Of a stretch of 7,754 bases of DNA, positions 1-4,542 are shown one piece after another (positions within the stretch are counted from its first letter, which is position 1; each line of letters opens with the position of its first letter). The notes beneath the pieces were generated by a model, which saw nothing but the letters and a program-made list of their open reading frames with translations, was not told the origin of the DNA and searched no databases. Source of the stretch: Bacillota bacterium (GTDB lineage: Bacteria; Bacillota; Desulfitobacteriia; Desulfitobacteriales; Desulfitobacteriaceae); NCBI GenBank assembly GCA_023390635.1, contig JAEWCM010000113.1, forward strand, positions 1 to 7,754, in the 5' to 3' direction. The position numbers and the translations under genes are program-made.

Positions 1-86
1 GCTGTAAGCAGTGTGAAAACCACTGCCCTCAGCATATTGATATCGTGGAGCAGTTGCAAAAGGTAGCGGAGGTTTTTGACGCTTAA
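1..86 (+). CDS. Aldo/keto reductase with 4Fe-4S site, C-terminal end only (partial)
   Basis: Only the last 27 codons are inside the window. They are read from base 3 and end at TAA 84-86; bases 1-2 belong to a split codon. The visible peptide begins C-K-Q-C-E-N-H-C-P-Q-H-I-D-I and ends in an amphipathic helix (VEQLQKVAEVFDA). C-x2-C-x3-C-P followed by QHIDI is the usual C-terminal iron-sulfur motif of the ferredoxin-containing aldo/keto reductases, where a further Cys normally lies three residues upstream, here outside the window. Family members are NAD(P)H-linked cytosolic oxidoreductases whose substrates are mostly unknown. The reductase barrel itself is not visible, so the call rests on the tail motif alone; another small ferredoxin-type C-terminus is possible. 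Confidence 0.72.
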   Translation, partial: CKQCENHCPQHIDIVEQLQKVAEVFDA

Positions 87-102
87 TAAAAACTTTACAA
101 GC

Positions 103-143
103 AGGGGCCGTCGCAAATTAGATTCTATTTTGCGACGGCCCCT
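103..143. terminator. Strong 15-bp hairpin after the reductase gene, probable terminator
   Basis: AGGGGCCGTCGCAAA (103-117) pairs perfectly with TTTGCGACGGCCCCT (129-143) around an 11-nt loop. It starts 17 nt after the reductase stop codon, where a transcription terminator is expected. The arm is followed by TGATTCT, not a clean T-run, so it may stop transcription poorly or act mainly as an mRNA 3'-end stabiliser. A dispersed intergenic palindrome is the other possibility. Confidence 0.55.
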
Positions 144-260
144 TGATTCTATGAACCAGCTTTATGATGTTCAAATATTCTTTTACATAGCTTTTTCCCG
201 CCGAATAAAAGATTGGACTGAAAATATCAGGCAGAACATCCTTTTTCCCCTCGGTTTATT

Positions 261-281
261 CTTCTTTCTTCTTTCTTCTTG
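261..281 (+). repeat. Three tandem pyrimidine heptamers (CTTCTTT)
   Basis: CTTCTTT at 261-267 and 268-274, then CTTCTTG at 275-281. The tract runs into the -35 hexamer of the CDF promoter (TTGTCA starts at 279). It sits where an A/T-rich UP element would lie, but it is an all-pyrimidine strand. No function can be read from it; slippage could vary its length. Confidence 0.6.
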
Positions 282-308
282 TCACGTCTATGTGAAAAAA
301 GTTATAAT
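279..308 (+). promoter_or_regulatory. SigA-type promoter of the CDF transporter gene
   Basis: The -35 is TTGTCA (279-284) and the -10 a consensus TATAAT (303-308), with an 18-nt spacer. The transcription start should fall near 315, giving a leader of about 25 nt to the ATG at 341. No C-tract/G-tract palindrome like that at 1517-1533 is present, so the CDF gene does not appear to be under the neighbouring CsoR-type repressor. Confidence 0.75.
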
Positions 309-327
309 ACTAGCAAAACGGTAGAAT

Positions 328-331
328 GGAG
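328..331 (+). promoter_or_regulatory. Ribosome binding site deciding the CDF start at 341
   Basis: GGAG at 328-331 lies 9 nt before ATG 341. The in-frame ATG at 326 has no Shine-Dalgarno sequence before it and would sit only about 11 nt from the predicted transcript 5' end. The site itself overlaps that upstream ATG. This favours 341, five codons inside the longest open frame. Confidence 0.6.
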
Positions 332-340
332 CAGTGGTTA

Positions 341-1312
341 ATGAAAGAATTCTGGGCACTTATTAAAAAAGGCAATATCTCTTCCCTTTATGCTGCGCTA
401 GGCAATACTGCAGTCGCTATTGTGAAGGGAATAGCCGCCGCAATGAGCGGCAGCGGCACCATGTTTGCCTCCGCAATGCATTCCCTGGCAGATACGATCA
501 ATCAGTTTTTTGTCTTCATCGGCAGCGTTCTCGCCGAACGCAAACCCACCAAGCGTTTTCCCACCGGCTTCGGGCGGGTCACTAATGTTTTCTGTATGGT
601 CGCCGTCATGGTTGTGTCCATCATGGCTTACGAAACCATTCTGGAAGGCATCCATTTATTATCTCACCCCTCCCACTCCAGCAGCTTCTGGCTTAACTGT
701 GCCATCCTTATCATCGCTATGGCCATTGACGGAAGCATCCTGCGCAAGGCCATGAAGGAAATCCTTCACGAATCAAGGACAGAGGCCTCCGGATTAGGCA
801 TCATTCCTGCCGCCTTCCGCAACGCCGGAAAAGCCGCTCCGCCGACCCGTCTCGTGTTCTATGAGGATATTGTAGCCACCAGTGGTTCTGCTCTGGCTTT
901 AATTGCCATCATCCTGGCCCAGGTCACCCCTTATACAATTTTTGATGGCATTGGTACTCTTCTCATCGGCTGCCTGATGGTTGTGGTTGCATTTAAAGTC
1001 GGCTATGACAATCTGGTAGGCTTGATCGGTGTAGCCGCTCCTGCCGATGTGGAGCACCGGGTGGTCAGTATTTTATGTTCTGATCCCAAGGTGGTGGAAG
1101 TCAACCATATCCGGGTAATGCAGGAAGGCCGTGCCTACCACGTGGATGGAGTGATTGAACTGGTCAAGGGGCTTTCCTTGGCTGAAGCAGAAGATGTCAA
1201 GTTTTCTTTGAAAGCCAAGCTGCTGGATGACCCCAGCATCACAGACGTAGTCTTGGGGATATCGGAAGATAATGGTATCCAGAACTGGATTCCCGAACCT
1301 CCTCTTTCCTGA
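341..1312 (+). CDS. Cation diffusion facilitator, ZnT9 (SLC30A9)-like subgroup
   Basis: A 323-residue membrane transporter, expected to move a divalent metal (Zn, Mn, Fe, Co or Ni) out of the cytoplasm against protons. The N-terminal membrane domain covers about residues 13-225. Helix 2 carries the CDF motif H47-x3-D51 in the stretch AMHSLADTINQ. The matching helix-5 position reads F-Y-E-D-I-V-A-T-S-G (about 173-182), as in ZnT9-like proteins, instead of the usual HxxxD/DxxxD. A conserved FDGIGTLLIG lies in helix 6 (201-210). The C-terminal part (about 232-310) has the size and pattern of the cytosolic dimerisation domain (SDPKVVEVNHIRV), followed by a short tail. The start is chosen from the ribosome site at 328-331; the longer form would begin at 326 and add five residues. 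It has its own promoter and terminator, so it is a single-gene unit beside the metal-responsive operon. The family call is firm; the metal cannot be read from sequence. Confidence 0.9.
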   Translation: MKEFWALIKKGNISSLYAALGNTAVAIVKGIAAAMSGSGTMFASAMHSLADTINQFFVFIGSVLAERKPTKRFPTGFGRVTNVFCMVAVMVVSIMAYETILEGIHLLSHPSHSSSFWLNCAILIIAMAIDGSILRKAMKEILHESRTEASGLGIIPAAFRNAGKAAPPTRLVFYEDIVATSGSALALIAIILAQVTPYTIFDGIGTLLIGCLMVVVAFKVGYDNLVGLIGVAAPADVEHRVVSILCSDPKVVEVNHIRVMQEGRAYHVDGVIELVKGLSLAEAEDVKFSLKAKLLDDPSITDVVLGISEDNGIQNWIPEPPLS

Positions 1313-1326
1313 TAAACTATGTAAAT

Positions 1327-1395
1327 AAAAAGCAGGATGCCTGTCCGAAATTTGCCTATTAGGGGGCGAATTCAGAGCAGACATCCTGTTTTTTT
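1327..1395. terminator. Bidirectional rho-independent terminator after the CDF gene
   Basis: CAGGATG (1333-1339) pairs with CATCCTG (1382-1388). After a C/A mismatch, CTG (1341-1343) pairs with CAG (1378-1380). An inner stem forms between GAAaTTtGCC (1347-1356) and GGCgAATTC (1365-1373). The outer arm ends in TTTTTTT (1389-1395) and is preceded by AAAAA (1327-1331), so the structure has a T-run on either strand. It separates the CDF transcript from the metal-responsive operon. Confidence 0.82.
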
Positions 1396-1481
1396 AAATT
1401 TACTTTGCCGGTTTCCATTTGCAGCGAATGGGAGAAATAATCGCTACAACAAAAGATGAGAGTTTTTGCAATCAAAGCGGA

Positions 1482-1510
1482 TTGCGATTCGGCATAAACG
1501 GTGATAGACT
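1482..1510 (+). promoter_or_regulatory. Probable promoter of the repressor/DMT exporter operon
   Basis: TTGCGA (1482-1487) and TAGACT (1505-1510) are separated by 17 nt; each matches four of six consensus bases. Transcription would start near 1517, the first base of the palindromic operator. A suboptimal promoter with a repressor site at +1 fits derepression by metal. The -35 assignment is the weaker half. Confidence 0.55.
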
Positions 1511-1516
1511 CTAAAT

Positions 1517-1533
1517 ATCCCCCCAGGGGGGAT
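1517..1533. promoter_or_regulatory. CsoR/RcnR-type operator (C6-A-G6 palindrome)
   Basis: ATCCCCCCAGGGGGGAT is a perfect inverted repeat about a central A. It has the form known for this repressor family: an A/T flank, a C-tract meeting a G-tract, and an A/T flank. It overlaps the predicted transcription start and ends 26 nt before the repressor ATG, so binding would block the operon and give autoregulation. No second copy is seen in the window. Calling it an operator rests on its symmetry, its place and the adjacent family member. Confidence 0.8.
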
Positions 1534-1559
1534 GATTAAAGTTGAACGGAGGATAATCT

Positions 1560-1841
1560 ATGGATAATGAACATTTCCATTCCCACCCTCACACCAAGCT
1601 GGTCATTAACCGGTTGTCCAGAGCCATCGGACACCTGCAAAGCGTCAAAAAAATGGTGGAAGAGGGCAAACCCTGCGATGAGATCCTAATACAGATTGCA
1701 GCCGTTAAGTCAGCCATCAATAACACCGGCAAGCTCATCTTACAGGATCATATTGACCATTGCATCACTGATGCAGTTAAAACCGGGGATCGGAAGGTTC
1801 TGACCGATTTGAATGAGGCTATTGATAAATTTGTAAAGTAG
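1560..1841 (+). CDS. CsoR/RcnR/FrmR-family metal-sensing repressor with InrS-like H-C-H-C site
   Basis: A 93-residue all-helical DNA-binding protein of the DUF156 family, which releases operator DNA when it binds metal. Core family motifs are visible: RLSRAIGHLQSVKKMVEEG (18-36), then C39, QIAAVKSAI (45-53) and DHIDHC (63-68). Cys39, His64 and Cys68 have exactly the spacing of the copper ligands Cys36/His61/Cys65 in M. tuberculosis CsoR. Counting 32 residues back from Cys39 gives His7, the W position occupied by His3 in E. coli RcnR and His21 in InrS. The pattern H-C-H-C therefore equals that of the nickel sensor InrS. The second-shell Tyr35 and Glu81 of copper CsoR fall on Pro38 and Leu84. 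The N-terminus has four alternating histidines (5, 7, 9, 11), so which one binds is open. GGAGG (1548-1552) lies 7 nt before the ATG. The exporter gene follows after 8 nt. Ni(II)/Co(II) sensing is inferred; the family is certain. Confidence 0.93.
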   Translation: MDNEHFHSHPHTKLVINRLSRAIGHLQSVKKMVEEGKPCDEILIQIAAVKSAINNTGKLILQDHIDHCITDAVKTGDRKVLTDLNEAIDKFVK

Positions 1842-1849
1842 GTGGTTTT

Positions 1850-2908
1850 GTGAAATCAGGTACTTACAAAGCTGTTTTTCAGGCTGTTTTGGCCGCTGCC
1901 TTATTTGGCATCAGCTCACCCATTTCTAAAATTCTGCTCACCCAAATTCCCCCCGCCTTGATGGCCGCCCTCCTTTATTTAGGAGCTGGTCTGGGCATGA
2001 GTCTGCTCAACCTCGTCGCCCATAAGACTAATGGCGAAGTTAAGGAGGGGCAGCTCACTCACAGTGAACTGCCTTACATTGCCGGGATGATTATCCTGGA
2101 TATCGCCGCTCCCATCTGCCTCATGGCGGGCTTGACCATGACAACCGCTGCCAATGCCTCATTACTGAACAATTTTGAGATTGTGGCTACTGCTCTGATT
2201 GCCCTCATTCTATTTAAAGAAGGAATCGGCAAAAGGCTTTGGATTGCCATATCCCTCATCACAGCAGCCAGCATCATTCTCTCCTTTGAAGATTTAAGCA
2301 GCTTTTCTTTTTCTCTGGGATCGGTCTTTGTTTTGCTCGCCTGCGTGTGCTGGGGCTTTGAAAACAACTGCACCAAAATGCTTTCTTTCAAGAACCCGAT
2401 GCATATTGTTATTCTCAAAGGATTCGGCTCAGGGCTGGGCTCCCTGCTGATTTTCCTGCTTGCGCGGGAACCGGTAGGCAGTCTGCTTTATATTCCCGCC
2501 GCCCTCGCTTTAGGCTTTGTGGCCTATGGTCTGAGCATCTATTTCTACATCTCTGCCCAACGGGTGCTGGGAGCGGCCAGAACCAGTGCCTATTATGCCG
2601 TGGCTCCCTTCATCGGCACCGCTCTTTCCTTCGGGATCTTTCATGACCAGCCTTCCCTGCCCTTTGTCATCGCCCTTCTGATCATGATCACCGGTGCCTA
2701 CTTCGCCACCAGTGAAAAGCACAGTCATCTACATAATCATCCGGCCATCACCCACGAACACCGCCACAGTCACGGCGACGGACACCACAGTCACAAACAT
2801 GATGAAGGGGTTAACGGGGAACACTGCCATGTGCATACCCATGAAGAATGTGTCCATACCCATTCCCACACCCCTGATCTGCATCACAGCCATACCCATC
2901 AGAGTTAA
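1850..2908 (+). CDS. DMT/EamA-family transporter with histidine-rich C-terminal tail, probable metal exporter
   Basis: A 352-residue inner-membrane protein with about ten hydrophobic helices arranged as two EamA repeats (about 7-145 and 155-286). Examples are the first helix, AVLAAALFGISSPISKILL, and the end of the second repeat, LPFVIALLIMITGAYFATS. Residues 289-352 form a soluble tail with 23 His and two Cys (326, 334) in 64 residues, mostly as H-x-H pairs such as HRHSHGDGHHSHKH and HTHSH. Such tails bind Ni, Co or Zn and occur on nickel exporters such as NrsD and NreB, which belong to other families. Most EamA proteins export metabolites or amino acids, so a metal substrate is inferred from the tail and from co-transcription with the repressor. 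Export of a metal-chelate is an alternative, since EamA-type CntI exports a metallophore. The start is GTG 1850, behind AGGTGG (1840-1845); the 4-nt gap is short, and the SD overlaps the repressor stop codon, suggesting translational coupling. Confidence 0.88.
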   Translation: MKSGTYKAVFQAVLAAALFGISSPISKILLTQIPPALMAALLYLGAGLGMSLLNLVAHKTNGEVKEGQLTHSELPYIAGMIILDIAAPICLMAGLTMTTAANASLLNNFEIVATALIALILFKEGIGKRLWIAISLITAASIILSFEDLSSFSFSLGSVFVLLACVCWGFENNCTKMLSFKNPMHIVILKGFGSGLGSLLIFLLAREPVGSLLYIPAALALGFVAYGLSIYFYISAQRVLGAARTSAYYAVAPFIGTALSFGIFHDQPSLPFVIALLIMITGAYFATSEKHSHLHNHPAITHEHRHSHGDGHHSHKHDEGVNGEHCHVHTHEECVHTHSHTPDLHHSHTHQS

Positions 2909-2914
2909 AAGGGA

Positions 2915-3859
2915 TCAGCCCCGGTAAATGCGCGTCCCGCTCTCACCGCTGAAGGCCTTATGTGCTTTCTCCATGGAAACAATGAAGGCTTCATTTCCCG
3001 GTTTCTCCTGCACAAAGCGGATAGCCGCCTTCATCTTCGGCCCCATGCTTCCGTCGGGAAAATGCCCCTGAGCCAGGTAAGACTGGGCTTCCTCCACTGT
3101 GAGCTTCGCCAGCTCCTGCTGCTCCGGTGTACCATAATGGAGGCATACTCTTTCCACCTCTGTCAAAAGGAAAAGGGTATCGGCCCCGATTTCTCCCGCC
3201 AATTTTTCGCTGGCCAGATCTTTATCGATCACCGCCTCCACGCCTGCCAATCCTTCCGGCGTGCGGGCCACCGGTATACCGCCTCCACCTACGGCAACCA
3301 CCAAAACCCCGCTCTCTACCAATTGCCTGATAATCCTTCCTTCCACAATTTCCAGCGGTTCGGGAGAAGGAACGACTCTTCGCCATCCCCGCGGGGCATC
3401 ATCTTTCATCAGATACCCTTTTTCACGGCTTAAAAAGTCCGCTTCTTCCTTGCTGTAGAAAGTTCCCACAAATTTAGTCGGATTCTGAAACGCCGGATCT
3501 TGAGGATCGACCACCACCTGAGTGACCAAAGCGGCAATCGCCAAGTCCTGGCCCATGGCCTGGAAGCGGTTCTCCATGGCCTGCAAAATACCATAACCGA
3601 TCAGTCCCTGAGTATTGGCGACAATCACATCCATGGGCATGGCCGGGACCACGCCGCTGGCCATCTCATTTTTTATTAAGCTGTTTCCCACCTGGGGACC
3701 GTTGCCATGAGTAATTACGACCTTATGTCCCTGCCTCACCAACTCGGCCATCGTATCACAGATTTTTCTTATGTTATGCCACTGCTCATCCCTGGTTCCC
3801 TTCTCTTTTTCCCTGATGATCGCGTTACCCCCCAGGGCAATTACAATGGTTCTGCTCAT
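2915..3859 (-). CDS. arcC: Carbamate kinase
   Basis: A 314-residue cytosolic enzyme of normal family length. It converts ADP plus carbamoyl phosphate to ATP, CO2 and ammonia, the energy-yielding last step of arginine deiminase, agmatine and purine/allantoin fermentations. Family motifs run in order: IALGGNA at the N-terminus (7-13), HGNGPQVG (51-58), GGGGIP (191-196), DKDLASEKLA (212-221), LLTEVERV (231-238) and GSMGPKM (270-276). ATG 3859 follows AGGGAGG (3870-3876) by 10 nt. No arginine deiminase, ornithine carbamoyltransferase or antiporter gene is adjacent, so its pathway cannot be read from context; it stands as a single-gene unit, divergent from the XRE-AbrB gene. Its stop codon lies 6 bp from that of the convergent transporter gene with no terminator between them. 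Confidence 0.95.
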   Translation of the reverse strand: MSRTIVIALGGNAIIREKEKGTRDEQWHNIRKICDTMAELVRQGHKVVITHGNGPQVGNSLIKNEMASGVVPAMPMDVIVANTQGLIGYGILQAMENRFQAMGQDLAIAALVTQVVVDPQDPAFQNPTKFVGTFYSKEEADFLSREKGYLMKDDAPRGWRRVVPSPEPLEIVEGRIIRQLVESGVLVVAVGGGGIPVARTPEGLAGVEAVIDKDLASEKLAGEIGADTLFLLTEVERVCLHYGTPEQQELAKLTVEEAQSYLAQGHFPDGSMGPKMKAAIRFVQEKPGNEAFIVSMEKAHKAFSGESGTRIYRG

Positions 3860-3945
3860 CCTGCTGCATCCTCCCTATTTTGCTGCGTTTTATCTGATCA
3901 TATGCTTTTTCATGTATTCTACTCCCTCATCAGCCTCTCCTTCAA

Positions 3946-3965
3946 GCGCCAATTCTGTTTGGCGC
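3946..3965. repeat. Perfect 7-bp inverted repeat in the arcC / regulator intergenic region
   Basis: GCGCCAA (3946-3952) and TTGGCGC (3959-3965) are separated by TTCTGT. In arcC mRNA this would be a compact hairpin in the leader, about 90 nt before the arcC ATG. As DNA it is a symmetric site that a dimeric regulator could bind. It is not followed by a T-run on either strand, so a terminator is unlikely. Confidence 0.6.
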
Positions 3966-3997
3966 AAATGGGTTTCTTAATAGCAACCGCTGATAAC

Positions 3998-4003
3998 ATT
4001 ATA
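3998..4003 (-). promoter_or_regulatory. arcC: Candidate -10 element for arcC
   Basis: The minus strand reads TATAAT here, a consensus -10, but no good -35 lies 16-18 nt upstream (the 17-nt position reads AGTGAT). If used, it gives an arcC leader of about 130 nt that contains the inverted repeat at 3946-3965. The weak -35 would suit an activated promoter. Confidence 0.4.
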
Positions 4004-4029
4004 TAGGGTTAAATGTAAGGATCACTTGA

Positions 4030-4058
4030 TAGATAGCGCCGTCGGAATCGGTTAAAAT
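4030..4058 (+). promoter_or_regulatory. Probable promoter of the XRE-AbrB / hydrolase operon
   Basis: TAGATA (4030-4035) and TAAAAT (4053-4058) are 17 nt apart. TTGATA at 4026-4031 is a better -35 by itself, but would need a 21-nt spacer. The start would fall near 4065, almost on the ribosome binding site, giving a leader of about 20 nt. Confidence 0.5.
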
Positions 4059-4083
4059 CTATAGGAAGGGAGGTAAGAAAAGT

Positions 4084-4542
4084 ATGATAAGTACGAATTT
4101 GCAGATCCTGCGCAAGCTCAATAAATTTACTCAGGAAGAAGTGGCTGAGAAAATCAATGTATCCCGTCAGGCAGTAGCTAAGTGGGAAAATGGTGATAGT
4201 TTGCCGGACATCAACAATTCCATGGCTTTAGCTCAGCTCTATGATGTGACCCTGGACAATTTGATCAATGCCAAGGAGGAATCGGGCGTACCCGTCATCC
4301 CTCCCAAAGGCAAGCATATTTTCGGAACAGTCACCGTAGGCGAAAAAGGACAAATCGTCATCCCTAAAAAGGCCCGGGATGTATTCCGGATCAAATCGGG
4401 AGACAGCCTGATCATTCTGGGGGACGAATCCCAGGGAGGGCTCGCTATGATAAAAGCAGCGAACTTCTTAACCCATATAGAAACCATGATGGAAATGGTC
4501 CGCCATCCGGGAAAAAAAGAGGAAAAGCTTGAAGATGATTGA
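4084..4542 (+). CDS. Two-domain transcriptional regulator: XRE helix-turn-helix fused to AbrB/SpoVT
   Basis: A 152-residue protein with two DNA-binding domains. Residues 4-62 are a Cro/C1-type helix-turn-helix: LQILRKLNKFTQEEVAEKI, then the recognition-helix region NVSRQAVAKWENGDSLPDI, then LYDVTLDNLI. After a Pro/Gly-rich linker (68-78), residues 79-124 form an AbrB-type swapped hairpin, with the hallmark GEKGQIVIPKKARDVFRIK followed by SGDSLIIL. The tail (126-152) is helical, then rich in Lys, Glu and Asp. GGGAGG (4068-4073) lies 10 nt before the ATG. The last 14 nt overlap the hydrolase gene, so the two are translated together. Autoregulation is likely by analogy, since XRE proteins in such pairs often bind their own promoter, but no operator can be assigned securely. 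Family calls are firm; target and signal are unknown. Confidence 0.92.
   Translation: MISTNLQILRKLNKFTQEEVAEKINVSRQAVAKWENGDSLPDINNSMALAQLYDVTLDNLINAKEESGVPVIPPKGKHIFGTVTVGEKGQIVIPKKARDVFRIKSGDSLIILGDESQGGLAMIKAANFLTHIETMMEMVRHPGKKEEKLEDD
4518..4523 (+). promoter_or_regulatory. Ribosome binding site supporting a TTG start for the hydrolase
   Basis: AGAGGA lies 5 nt before TTG 4529 and 11 nt before the in-frame ATG 4535. The spacing favours TTG, but the ATG is not excluded; the two products differ by two residues. The site lies inside the regulator gene, as expected for coupled translation. Confidence 0.45.

Noticed and set aside
76..324. Open frame of 82 codons before the CDF gene
   Set aside because: It starts from a TTG inside the reductase gene, runs through the 15-bp hairpin and the CDF promoter, has no ribosome site and no recognisable protein pattern.
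145..325. Metal riboswitch (such as NiCo type) upstream of the CDF gene
   Set aside because: The promoter lies so close to the gene that the leader is only about 25 nt, too short for a riboswitch.
1560..1841. Copper-sensing CsoR (csoR gene symbol)
   Set aside because: The Cys-His-Cys core is compatible, but the W-position His and the lack of the Tyr/Glu second shell point away from copper, and no copper ATPase or chaperone is adjacent.
2694..2927. Thr/Ile-rich frame overlapping the histidine tail
   Set aside because: It is the shifted reading of CAC/CAT-rich codons of the transporter tail; the transporter frame continues unbroken from its membrane domain.
3919..3999. 26-codon minus-strand ATG frame in the arcC leader
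   Set aside because: Its ATG overlaps the candidate -10 of arcC, so it would not be on that transcript, and no ribosome site precedes it.
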